NCBI GenBank assembly: GCA_001936135.1
Contig: CP012816.1
Span: 3,469,501-3,533,500, forward strand
DNA: 64,000 nucleotides
Direction of reading: 5' to 3'
From: Saccharomycopsis fibuligera x Saccharomycopsis cf. fibuligera
Lineage: Eukaryota > Ascomycota > Saccharomycetes > Ascoideales > Saccharomycopsidaceae
The notes beneath the pieces were generated by a model, which did not search any database, was not told where the DNA came from, and worked only from the letters and a program-made list of their open reading frames with translations. The position numbers and the translations under genes were made by a program. This document shows positions 55,091 through 64,000 of the stretch, in pieces (position 1 is the first letter of the stretch; each line of letters begins with the position of its first letter).

Positions 55091-55921
55091 ATGAGCAATT
55101 TAGTAGTTAGAAACGCTTGCCGTTACCTTTTTCTCAGTCAAAAAGGGCACTTATCAAATATCAAATATTTGTCTGTAGGTAGCGGAGCATCAACACTTAC
55201 GAACTCAATAAACAACTCTACATGCTCATTAAGTTATTATGGTGCCATAAAAAGAGAGTTTTCCAGTGGCACGACCTGCTATAAGAAACAAACCAAGTCC
55301 TCAAAGGGAAACAAAAAGTCCAAGGGAACTGAGGACGAAGAAGAAGTTATCGAATTTGATTTTGGCAAACTATTGAAAGATACTGAAGCTAACTTTAAAG
55401 AGTCATTGAAAGTTCATAAAGAGAAGTCAGCAGAAGCAAAGCTTGGGAAGGCGAATACAAATATTTTTGATAAGTTAGAAGTACATCTTTCTCATGGGCA
55501 AACCGCAAAGTTTACTGACATTGCTCACACTACTCTCAAAGGTAGAAGCTTATTGATTACTGTATTCGATCCCAAAGATACTAAAAACGTTGTTTCGGCA
55601 GTAATTGGTGCTAATTTGAACTTAAACCCACAGGTTGACCCAAAGAATCCACAATTGTTAAAAGTTCCGTTGCCATCACCTACTGCTGAGGTGAAGAATG
55701 AAACTGCTAAACAATTGAAGGCAGTTTTTGAGACGTTTAAAAGCTCAAGCTCTAAATATTCCTTATCTAGTGTAAGAGGGGATGCTATGAAAGAGTTAAA
55801 AAGTTTGAAGAAAAGCGACGACTTGAAGAAAACCATTGCACAAGTTGAGCAACTATACAAGAAATATCTCAAACAATTGAGTGACAACTACAAGGACTTA
55901 GAAAAAGCTGTTTTCCAATAA
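55091..55921 (+). CDS. RRF1: Mitochondrial ribosome recycling factor
   Basis: Rrf1 releases mitoribosomes from mRNA after termination. From the ATG at 55091 it has 276 residues (S. cerevisiae 230); earlier in-frame codons lack an ATG. Residues 1-60 form a presequence-like region with Arg/Lys and few acids, and a Lys-rich spacer leads to the RRF fold. Two-domain features are visible: the beta domain (KFTDIAHTTLKGRSLLITVFDPKD, NLNLNPQVDPKN, LKVPLPSPTAE), and the three-helix bundle with SSVRGDAMKELKSL and QVEQLYKKYLKQLSDNYKDLEKAV at the end. Conserved Arg in the VRGDA motif corresponds to the VRRDA of bacterial RRF. Confidence 0.92.
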   Translation: MSNLVVRNACRYLFLSQKGHLSNIKYLSVGSGASTLTNSINNSTCSLSYYGAIKREFSSGTTCYKKQTKSSKGNKKSKGTEDEEEVIEFDFGKLLKDTEANFKESLKVHKEKSAEAKLGKANTNIFDKLEVHLSHGQTAKFTDIAHTTLKGRSLLITVFDPKDTKNVVSAVIGANLNLNPQVDPKNPQLLKVPLPSPTAEVKNETAKQLKAVFETFKSSSSKYSLSSVRGDAMKELKSLKKSDDLKKTIAQVEQLYKKYLKQLSDNYKDLEKAVFQ

Positions 55922-56129
55922 ATATGACTGATATGGAATATGCGTTCTTTATAATTAAACTGAATTTAAAACCAATTGCCATGAAATATGAAACTGTGAT
56001 TAAAATTAATAAAATCCTGTGTCTATATACCGAAAAAAAAACCAGAAACCAAATAATTAATACAACAAAAAAATAAAAATCAATCATCAAAGTTCTGCAT
56101 GAGTAGGCAAAACGAAATGAATACCGAAA
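55922..56129. other. Convergent 3' region RRF1/GID4
   Basis: This short AT-rich gap between converging stops has nothing recognised in it. Confidence 0.4.
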
Positions 56130-57161
56130 TTAAACAAACTCAAATGACTCTGAGAAGCCACCATCCGGAACATGTAACACTTCTAAGAATTGATTTTCAA
56201 CTTTTTGATGAAAATAATAACCTGTTATAAGGCCAGTTTTCTGGTCTAGACAAATATAATATAAACCATCATACGAAGCCCTCTCCAAACGTTTCGTAGC
56301 ATCAGGCACTAAAAAAACTTCCTTCCATCTCATATAAATGTATCGCTGGCCTAAAAAGTTTTTATGACAGTATAAATTCGAAGTCTTCCCTAAAAGCTCA
56401 CAAAAATTATCAGATATGTTATTGTTTTTGTAGATAACATCGTTATTATGTAATTGCTTAACAACCTTGGGATATATTTCAGCTTTCCATGTAGGAAATT
56501 TGCTCCAGTATACTAGATCTACTTGATCATGAAGATGAAGGTTGGAAGTCTTGCGTCTACTCAAAAAATTATGCTTCTCGCTAATGATCTCTGCTTCAAA
56601 AAAAGTTGTAATCTCGGGATTTTCTTTAGTCAATTTCTTAATGGTCAAGTAGCCATTCAAATAACTTTGATTCAAATCAACATGTTTGAACTTAATTGAG
56701 ACTTCATGACCATTATTCTTATATAGCTGCTTTCCCGCAAAACACGACCCTGGTCTAAGAAAAGTAGAATGAAGTACTCTATCAGAATTATTATTAAAAA
56801 TTTGTTCCGACTCCAAAGCCCTGTAAGATTTGCGTGTGTTGTTGAGTAGCTCCAATAAGTTTATGCTGTCAGGCGATGAAATGGATAACGAGGGTGATGA
56901 ATGTGGGATGAGCTTAGATCTAGTATTACCTGCTTTGTCTGGGTTTATAGTTGCTGCGACATTGGCTTTAGTGTTTTCTTTATGTAAAGATTTATGATTA
57001 AAACATTTGTTGTTATGTTTATTGCTGTTACTATAATTTTCTTTCTTTATGCGTTTGATCCTAAGATTCTCATCTTGACAATCTAACTCACGATGGCGCA
57101 CAGAAAACGAACCGCTAAACAGTGAGGGCTGCAAGCCTTGGGAATTATAAATCGAAGGCAT
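56130..57161 (-). CDS. VID24: GID E3 ligase substrate receptor Gid4/Vid24
   Basis: Gid4 is the glucose-induced substrate receptor of the GID/CTLH ubiquitin ligase; it recognises N-terminal proline of gluconeogenic enzymes such as Fbp1 and Mdh2. From the ATG at 57161 the protein has 343 residues (S. cerevisiae 362); no ATG lies further upstream in frame. The basic, Asn/Ser-rich N-terminus (1-130) is disordered. The beta-barrel from about 134 shows FLRPGSCFAGKQLY, VDLNQSYLNGYLTIKKLTKENPEITTFFEAEII, DQVDLVYWSKFPTW, YIYMRWKEVFLVPDA and SYDGLYYICLDQKTGLITGYYFH. These are the Vid24 domain blocks, and the end SFEFV matches SFEFA. The loop between FPTW and YIYMRW is shorter than in S. cerevisiae. Confidence 0.93.
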   Translation of the reverse strand: MPSIYNSQGLQPSLFSGSFSVRHRELDCQDENLRIKRIKKENYSNSNKHNNKCFNHKSLHKENTKANVAATINPDKAGNTRSKLIPHSSPSLSISSPDSINLLELLNNTRKSYRALESEQIFNNNSDRVLHSTFLRPGSCFAGKQLYKNNGHEVSIKFKHVDLNQSYLNGYLTIKKLTKENPEITTFFEAEIISEKHNFLSRRKTSNLHLHDQVDLVYWSKFPTWKAEIYPKVVKQLHNNDVIYKNNNISDNFCELLGKTSNLYCHKNFLGQRYIYMRWKEVFLVPDATKRLERASYDGLYYICLDQKTGLITGYYFHQKVENQFLEVLHVPDGGFSESFEFV

Positions 57162-57892
57162 TTTAGCTGCTATTTGATATAAAAGACGCTTTTTAAAGCA
57201 CTGAAAATAGAGATTATGATCCACAAAGGGTGACAAAGAATAGGTGGAAAGACAATATTATTTACAGTTTTTTAGTTTTTTTAGTATAGATATTTCGGTG
57301 TCTGTGAGATTTAAGTCGTTGCTTTTTTTCTTTTTTATCCGTTTTTTTGTTGTCCTCTTCACGTGAAACTTCTTTGTGTGGATAAGCATAGTGCAAAAGA
57401 AACACACAACTCACCTCAACATAGTTCGCTTATTCAAAGGGCAATTAAGTTTCGCCTTTGTAGCTATTTTTCTGAAAAGGGGAAAGTGTAAGAGGGCATC
57501 AGAAATCAGTGACGACACTTACGCTTACCATGACTATGCGATAATGATAAATAGTAATAACCCCAACGGTATGTATGTCAGACCAGGATTTTGCCCCGAT
57601 CGAAAAACCCGTTGGGTGTTTAGCAAGACATGATCACAATGCCAAAATACTATGATTGGTCATTTCAAATACTGTAAATATATGAATGGAAATCATCAAT
57701 CCAGTTTAACTCTAGTTCGGTGCTTAGAAGCATCTAAAATAAATGGGGAATCGAAGATTGGACCAGAGATATTGAACTCTGCCTTTTTAAAGCTTCAATA
57801 AGATTAGCACCCACTACCTGTCAATGAAAATCTACATTAATACTATACAAAATACATTACAACACCCTGATAATTACGACAGTTAGCTCTTC
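57162..57892. other. Intergenic region GID4-CMR1
   Basis: These 731 bp hold the GID4 promoter (T-rich tracts at 57280-57350) and the CMR1 3' end. A short open frame at 57376-57633 lacks an ATG and is not supported. Confidence 0.5.
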
Positions 57893-59530
57893 TCATTGAA
57901 AAAGAACACATTTGCCTCTAGCAGTGCCTCCCACAACCCAGTTTTCTGTTGGATGAAAAGTGGCCACAGCTGGTACTGCTGTCACGTTTGGGTCTTGCAA
58001 ATGAGCAACTTGTATGCCGCTAGAAGTATAAATATCCAAAGCCTTCTTCATGTTTCCAATAACAAATTTTTCGTATCCATCTTTTGGATTAATTTGCCAT
58101 CTTGCCTTTAATATACTAACCCACTTTCCAGTACGACAGTTGTGCTTCAAGACATGATCAGGTTTCAATGTATTGGGAATAATTTCTTTAGACTTTTTCT
58201 TGGGTTTGTATAAATGGGTGGACTTCCATGAAGTAGTGTCTCCCAAATTCAATATATTGATAGTGTCAGCATACCCGTTGCAAACTATATCTCCACTAGA
58301 ATTCCAGTCGGATATACTAACGCTCAATCGACTAGTAAAAGATCCGTAAGAGTGCAAGCATTCTTCCTCTTCAAATTTTTCGGACCAAGTAGATTTGCTA
58401 TGTGTTTTTCTTAAATCCCAGATCTTCAAAGTACGATCAAGTGATGCAGTAGATATCTGATAGTTTGCCCTTGGATTGATGCTAAATCCTCCTATTTTTT
58501 TATCGCTCAACCTATATAGTTGAATGTCATTGTTAGTTGGTCTTGTTCTAATATCAAACGACCCAAATTGACCATTTAAGGTTGTGAAGAATATCAAATT
58601 GTTGTAATCTGAAGTGGTGTTGGTAGAAATTTGAATATCAGATATTCCAATATCATTGCCGTCATCATCTAAAAGACCTATGACTTCAGTTGACTTCAAC
58701 GTTTTCAAATCGGTGCACCGTATTGAATTATCATAACTTGCGGTAAAAATGTGATTTGGTGATTTTGGCTCAAATACAATTTTACAAATTGTTTTCCCAT
58801 GTAGACTGAACAGAGAAATAGCAGGATTTTTATCGGTGTCTGATCCGGGATTCCATATTCCAAGGTTTCCGACTGTATCACCACCAACAATGATTTTCTC
58901 TTCTATTGACGGATAGAATTGAATCATGGTTAGCCTATCAGCGGTAAGCTGTATATCATTTGGTTTAAACTTTTGGTATATCTTGAGTTTATTAAAGTCT
59001 TTTCGTAACTTGTCTACTGATTCATCGTTGGTTGGCTTTTTGGATATTGTTTCATAGAAATCACCTACTGAGAAGTTATTAGCCAAATGCATGAAATTTT
59101 TCAATAGGGCCACAGACTCATCTTCATCTTTTCCATTCTTATCGTCAGACTTTGCATCAATATCATTGCTTTCAGAACTTTCTTTGAGAACATCCAATAG
59201 GGATACATTTCCCGGTAGCTTCATTGCTTTCAACTCTTCAAACTTTTCATTTTCGATTCTGTCTTTCTCAGTTTTGGCAAAAGCTTTGCGATAATCCTCG
59301 GTATCCTCAATCTTTATGCCTTGCAAGCGCCTCGACTTTCGAAGCGGCGTGGTTGGTGTTACTTCCCTGCTTCTTTTCTTTCTGGCTGCTTTCTTTTTTA
59401 TCTCTGCTTCTGCTTCTTCTTCTGCCTCTTTTTTAATCTTATTGGATATGGAATCAAGACTGAGTTTTCTCAATAGCTCTTTGTTTCTGGCTATATTGGC
59501 CAATCGCTGCTTTTCTAGCTCTGAGACCAT
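57893..59530 (-). CDS. CMR1: WD40 DNA-damage-binding protein Cmr1
   Basis: Cmr1 is a nuclear WD-repeat protein (DDB2/WDR76-like) that goes to intranuclear quality-control foci under replication stress and binds UV-damaged DNA. From the ATG at 59530 it has 545 residues (S. cerevisiae 522). The first ~110 residues are a charged coiled-coil region starting SELEKQRLANIARNKELL, with KKAARKKRSREV and PLRKSRRLQGIK, which looks like a nuclear-localisation signal and matches the family. WD repeats follow from about residue 200: IIVGGDTVGNLGIWN, HIFTASYDNSIRCTDL, QISTASLDRTLKIWDLRK. The end ENWVVGGTARGKCVLF is diagnostic. The upstream 21 in-frame codons lack an ATG. Confidence 0.93.
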   Translation of the reverse strand: MVSELEKQRLANIARNKELLRKLSLDSISNKIKKEAEEEAEAEIKKKAARKKRSREVTPTTPLRKSRRLQGIKIEDTEDYRKAFAKTEKDRIENEKFEELKAMKLPGNVSLLDVLKESSESNDIDAKSDDKNGKDEDESVALLKNFMHLANNFSVGDFYETISKKPTNDESVDKLRKDFNKLKIYQKFKPNDIQLTADRLTMIQFYPSIEEKIIVGGDTVGNLGIWNPGSDTDKNPAISLFSLHGKTICKIVFEPKSPNHIFTASYDNSIRCTDLKTLKSTEVIGLLDDDGNDIGISDIQISTNTTSDYNNLIFFTTLNGQFGSFDIRTRPTNNDIQLYRLSDKKIGGFSINPRANYQISTASLDRTLKIWDLRKTHSKSTWSEKFEEEECLHSYGSFTSRLSVSISDWNSSGDIVCNGYADTINILNLGDTTSWKSTHLYKPKKKSKEIIPNTLKPDHVLKHNCRTGKWVSILKARWQINPKDGYEKFVIGNMKKALDIYTSSGIQVAHLQDPNVTAVPAVATFHPTENWVVGGTARGKCVLFQ

Positions 59531-61919
59531 TCTAAAACGACTGCTATTGTTGTTTGTGTGTGGTGATGTCGGTAGTAGATGTATAGAAACCAAAGAGAAT
59601 TTAACAAATTTATTGTTAACAATAATTCCGATGGATCAGCTTGATTTACCAAAATTATTAATGAGACATTGAATAAATCTTCACATGATCTTATCGTATA
59701 TAAAAATCATATTTGCAGTCATATCATGCAGCAGCTTCGGAAAAGCTAGTCAGCCGGGTATTAAAATATAGTCATACGCGACGCGCTCAACATTTTTATA
59801 TTCAGAATGCTCTATGTTTTGTTTTTGCACGGTAGCCGATACTGACGTTTGCAATCATCTATTGCCCATATTCTATAGAATGTTAAATAACAAGTGCCTG
59901 CATTTCGTTAATACATTCTGCCGTATACTAGATTTCCATTTTCGAAGATAATCCCTCTATATTTTGTTAAGAATGAGATTCTTGTACTACTCCTAGTTCT
60001 ACACTTATGTTTATGTGCAGCAATACTTTTATTGTATGTACTTATTTATGCGTATACGGAGTTATAATCAACAACTTCGGCTTCAGCTATTATCAAAAGC
60101 CAAATTACATATAGTTTATAATTTCTCATTATGTGCTATTTCTGATTTCACTTTTTTTTATGTTTGTGACAGAAAGTATGTTTTAGCTTGATGCGAGCCC
60201 CTGACCTCGCGACGCGTGACATGATGACCAAAATTTATCGGAGTCACTTATCGCCACCACGGGGTATTTAAGTGCGACAAGTCTCTCTTCTCTCTTTTAA
60301 CTTTAGTTTTTGTGTCATTTTTTGGGTGGTATTGCCACAGACTGCTGTTTGTACCAACAGTTTAAATATATATTGCTACCACAAACATGATTATGCGTTA
60401 GTATAGCTTTGATACGTTTTTAATAAGCTTCAATTAATATCATCTATAAACATTCAAATAACATTGACTCTTCTTGCTTGATAGATGCAAGTCGAAGATT
60501 TGTGGTCTTAGGTTTAAATATTTTTGGGGCATTTGTTTTATGAATTTGTGAGAAGTGAGAATTGAAATCGACCCTTTCTTTGGGCAGTTGTAACTTACTC
60601 ATGACGGCAGATATTAAATTTTTATAATTGTTATGGTGTCATATACACAGATTGAAGTTACCATTGGTAGTCTTCTATAGTGAGTACCATAATCACTATA
60701 TACACCTCAAAACTATGCAACATCGCCTGATGATAATGAAGGTATGGCTGCAGGGCTAGTAGATGACAAAAAATTTTTAAAGACTGCAATCTCAACCAAA
60801 GGTTTTGGGAATATACTTTCTCTTTCTGAAAAGTCATTTGCCATGAATATTGCGATTCACAGAAGTGTTCCTCAAAAATCTTGATAATTAAATTCAGCCA
60901 ATTTGCACAGATTAGATGCACAAGGTCAATTTTTAAATCTCAGTTCATCAGGTAGCACAAACACATTTGTTTGGTGGGATGTTGTTTGATGAACTAAATC
61001 GTTTACACATGTAAATGTAGGGCAAGAGATAGGTATATTTTTCAATTTCCAATTAGATCACCAATTAACTGATGTTGAATGTTTCATAGCCCTTTTTCAC
61101 CGTAACTAGTTTTATGCTTTTGGGGCAGTTAATGGAATTAAATCTATAAAAGTCTTTCAGCTCAGTCAAGCAACTATGAATCCATATTAGACAGAGTATA
61201 TAATAGTTTATTCACGGCAGTGCTATATCTCAAGTTTGAAACTGAACGTTATCCTTATTAATGTGTGAATTCACATGGTTGCTGCTTTTTCTCATCAAAC
61301 AGATTTCCAAAGTACACAATGTCCGCGAAGGTGCAGTTCAACGTTTGCATTGATCAATGCAGCTTTTGATATGGCACGGCATTTAAATTGTTCATTGCTA
61401 AAGTTCATTTGCTAGCTGCATTTTTGGTGGTGGTATTTTTGCTTGTTTATCTGCCAAAATATTGGGTCTTGGACTGTATGGCGTCTTTTTCGAGAGGAAT
61501 AAGGAAAGTTTGGGTCTATTTGTGGGCTCTGGGTGTTTGCCTTTAGTGAAGATATTACCGAACCGTGGCGTACGAATTTTTTAATACTTGGGTTTCTGTG
61601 GGCTCTTTTGTGGGATCTGGGGGATTTGGTTGGGTTGTAGGATTAAAAATTACACTGTGTTTCACTTGATCTACAAACGTATTATTACATTAGTCAAACG
61701 TATTCTGGAAAACCCGAATACGTTATTAGGGCTGAAGAAAGTCCTCTTTCCTACGTTCAAAATGCTGATAGCTTTTTGTCCGTATATGTATGCATAATAT
61801 GATTGTATACGATTTCAATTTTTAAGTTAGTATTTATCATTTTATTCCTGTAGAACGTTTTACTTTTTGGCTGGGCACAGGTACTGCTTACATATGATGG
61901 CAAGACATGCAAAAAATAA
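59531..61919. other. Gene-poor 2.4 kb region
   Basis: I recognise no gene. A GC-richer promoter-like block (about 60185-60290) contains CCCCT, ACGCGT (60212-60217), CCACGGGG and a TATTTAA box, followed by a CT-rich stretch and an AT-rich leader, but no long frame follows. G-rich, GTGGGCTCT-containing sequence lies at 61440-61640. The block may drive an unannotated RNA or a small spliced gene. Confidence 0.5.
61911..61916 (-). terminator. RNA polymerase III terminator of tRNA-Leu
   Basis: On the transcribed strand six consecutive T residues lie four bases after the tRNA 3' end, the standard Pol III stop signal. Confidence 0.85.
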
Positions 61920-62036
61920 TGGACGCGATGAGGTTCGAACTCATGCCTCTTTCGAGACTCGATTGCTCAGCTGTTTTAGCTGCAAGAGACCGTAGTTTCT
62001 TGAGTCGAGCGCCTTAGACCACTCGGCCACACGTCC
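61920..62036 (-). tRNA. tRNA-Leu(CAA) with intron
   Basis: Reading the minus strand, the 117-nt gene has a 7-bp acceptor stem (GGACGTG / CGCGTCC) with discriminator A and a Leu-type D arm (GTGGCCGAGTGGTCTAAGGCGC). The anticodon stem is CTCGA/TCGAG and the anticodon CAA lies at 62000-62002. A long variable arm and a GTTCGAA T loop complete it. A 35-nt intron lies one base after the anticodon (61964-61998); it contains TTG that can pair with CAA, as in S. cerevisiae tRNA-Leu(CAA). A Pol III stop follows at once. This tRNA reads UUG, the favoured Leu codon here. Confidence 0.95.
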
Positions 62037-62309
62037 AAATCTGGAGTTATGAGAAAAGAGGCTGGTTATGAGAGTTGTGTAGTGTGTATTGTTGAACATA
62101 TTGGCCCACAAGGACATTAATTGGAAAGCTGTTGTGCGTTCTAGACTTAGCTGCTACATTGTGGTATCGCTTGCAGTGTGTTGGATTTATACCAATTAAC
62201 ATCTTTCATACCGTCCATTTGGTATAATCTCCTTTTTGGTAAACTGCCTTTTGCGGCCGAGAACATTTGAGCGCACGCATGATTGCTAAGGAGAACAACA
62301 TCAAAGATG
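62037..62309. other. Spacer between tRNA-Leu and the retroelement
   Basis: About 270 bp upstream of the tRNA contain no gene. This is the typical landing zone for tRNA-targeted yeast retroelements; short TGTT/AACA-bounded sequence here is too weak to call an old LTR. Confidence 0.4.
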
Positions 62310-62759
62310 TGATGGAAAATTTTTCATCACCTGAGCATTATGGGTGAGTAATGAAATTATTATATATAGTCTGAAAGACAGAATGTTTTTATTAAATGAT
62401 ATAGTTTATAATAAGTAAGGAAATATAAGTCCAATTTCATTACTAAAGAAAAATATTAGTATCTCAGTAAGTGGCTATCCTTCACTACTAGAGGAGAGAC
62501 TAGTCTAACCAGTGCTATCCAGAGGGGACAACCTCAGGTATGGGTAGCAGATATAGTCACTATACTCCGACATGGCGTTACAGACAGGATACGGTGGTTA
62601 TTAAATTATCCATCCTTCCAATGGCTGAATCTAGTTACATACTAGACACAGTAACTTCCTCACGTTTTATTACCCGTGGTTACATACTTGAATAATGTTA
62701 ATTGATAGTCAAAATTGCTACGGCAACACAGGATAAGATATCGGGCAGAAGTTTCATCA
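62310..62759 (+). repeat. Candidate 5' LTR of the copia-type relic
   Basis: The bounds are set by TGATG and CATCA inverted ends and by the start of gag-like sequence ~120 bp later. The second LTR is outside the window, so the ends are provisional. Confidence 0.5.
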
Positions 62760-64000
62760 ACTGGTAATGAAACAGCCTCGGATGACTAGCAACCATTTAG
62801 ATATACATTAGGACTTATCGGCCAAGAAACAATTTGACACAAATTGGAAGCACAATGAAATATTAACAGAATAATAGCTATGAACCACGAAAGTAAAAAC
62901 AAAAGCTCAAACGATGTTAAAGAGGAAAACATCCCAAAATTACAAGAGTTGATTGCTGGTATTAACAATCTATCTCTATCCAAGACGCTACTGCAAAAAC
63001 GGCCACGGAACTTTACGAGATTCAAGACCGTATATCCAAATCTATTCCAAAATTGAGCGCGTTGAAGAATTCAAACGCAAACTTCATCAATTATTACAAT
63101 GCATTGAAGCATAGATTATCTGAGAGAGGATACAAGAATTTTGTTACTTGCTTCGAAAAAGGCATCATAGAGATGCAAGACGAAGAAACGGAATTCATTG
63201 TTGAAAATGTAATCAGAAACACTACTGATACATCTCTTGCCCACATTTCGCAGATCAACAATAACAGACCCGACGAATACAAGAAATCATCAATGCAAAT
63301 TTTGGCGAAGTTGCGTGAAAACTGTTTGGACCTTATTCTTACCGAGGAAGCAGCTAAGGCAAAGTTTGCCGCACTAAAGTTAGGCAACCAAAAGGGTGAC
63401 CTTATTCGGTACATTAACCAAGTTTTCATCGTAATGGATTCACTCAAATGGAACAATAGTAGATTGGAAGAAAATGTGATTGCAGGTACTTTGTTTTTAA
63501 ACCTTGATGAAAACTATAGTGAGTTCTCTGATGACATCAATCGTCGAGCAGCTAACGATGAAACCTATGATCCCTACAAACTATTTGATTCTATAGGAGA
63601 TTATGAGGACAAATTAGGAAGATATCATAAGGGAATGATCAGAAAAGCTGTATTTATGAAAGATCGATCAGTTGGAACCTACAATAAAGCATATAGGTCA
63701 AGAACGTACAATCACGGAAAAACTGAGAAAATATATCAGGAATCCGAAATCCACAACACAACATCCGATGGGAATTATCAAGCGAGGCACTCGCACAATT
63801 AATTCAAGTATAGCCGACGATACACTTATTCTTATCGACGGAGGAAGCCAGGCTACCCTCACCAATGATTTATCACATATAGGGAATTACACGAATTATG
63901 ATGATAATTACTACCCCAACGTAGACCTAACCACACTAGATGGTAATATCAAAATCCTAGGTCATGGCAAGATGAGATTGCGCATAGGAGACTCTATGAT
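62310..64000 (+). mobile_element. Ty1/copia-type LTR retroelement relic (left part, cut by window end)
   Basis: A candidate 5' LTR runs from about 62310 (TGATG) to 62759 (CATCA), ~450 bp, with 5-bp terminal inverted repeats. A gag-like region spans about 62879-63802, coding for a helical, charged protein with no zinc knuckle seen. A retropepsin-like aspartic protease motif lies near 63830-63860, followed by the start of pol to the window edge. Gag before protease and its style point to Ty1/copia (Pseudoviridae); relatives in this clade are known to use recoding between gag and pol. The visible part looks broken, with about two breaks. The 3' LTR lies outside the window, so age by LTR divergence cannot be judged. 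It starts about 270 bp upstream of the tRNA-Leu gene, the site preference of many yeast copia elements. Confidence 0.75.

Noticed and set aside
60397-60594. Minus-strand intron-like pair: GTAAGT donor near 60594 after ATG A, and TACTAAC at 60397-60403
   Set aside because: Joined frames either stop at once or give a ~25-residue peptide without homology. TACTAAC is expected by chance about once per 9 kb per strand in this composition.
62089-62212. Possible second, older solo LTR between the tRNA and the copia relic
   Set aside because: Only four-base TGTT/AACA ends and no internal match to the adjacent LTR; too weak to call.

Overview
This window is nuclear DNA of a budding yeast (Saccharomycotina). 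Genes are dense, short intergenic gaps are AT-rich, the few introns carry TACTAAC-type branch sites, and proteins match known yeast families along their length. The yeast very probably belongs to the CTG-Ser clade. CTG codons are almost absent from strongly expressed genes: I found none in RNR2, and none in the roughly 2.2 kb of HSP78 I scanned. Where CTG does occur it sits at hydrophilic alignment positions. In ELC1 codon 69, for example, human elongin C has Ser. A Lodderomyces / Candida parapsilosis-type species would fit, but that is a guess. Protein sequences quoted here use the standard code, so Leu from CTG should be read as probable Ser.

Layout. 0-7.2 kb: tail of an unrecognised gene, ELC1 (elongin C), RNR2 (ribonucleotide reductase small subunit) behind three ACGCGT boxes, and SKY1 (SR-protein kinase). 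7.9-14.1 kb: COG6, diverging from a dynactin p62 (DCTN4-type) gene, then a homologue of the fission-yeast SIN component Cdc14. 14.5-21.2 kb: a SAT4/HAL4 kinase, a 2.65 kb gap and a Ser/Thr/Pro-rich secreted protein. 22.9-35.3 kb: PRS5 diverging from the 10.5 kb HECT ligase gene TOM1. 35.5-41.1 kb: BCD1, a five-exon VMA10 that no single reading frame reveals, and HSP78 with a heat-shock element. 41.9-50.8 kb: a small secreted protein, MSC7 (aldehyde dehydrogenase), SCO1, a YMC1/YMC2 carrier, the sporulation MAP kinase SMK1 and a twin-CX9C protein. 51.5-59.5 kb: RTC3 (two exons), a RhoGEF that had to be assembled from three exons, RRF1, GID4/VID24 and CMR1. 59.5-64 kb: a 2.4 kb gene-poor gap, an intron-bearing tRNA-Leu(CAA), and the left part of an old Ty1/copia retroelement inserted about 270 bp upstream of that tRNA.

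The genes are mostly housekeeping and form no operon or pathway cluster. Several are mitochondrial (HSP78, SCO1, YMC, RRF1, probably the CX9C protein). Three are protein kinases (SKY1, SAT4, SMK1), and two belong to protein-ubiquitylation machinery (TOM1, GID4). The most notable points are the VMA10 architecture with an ATG-only first exon and competing acceptor sites, the hidden three-exon RhoGEF, the retention of dynactin p62 and SIN Cdc14 (both absent from S. cerevisiae), and a 66-codon upstream ORF whose stop overlaps the TOM1 start. I saw no clearly novel multi-gene system.
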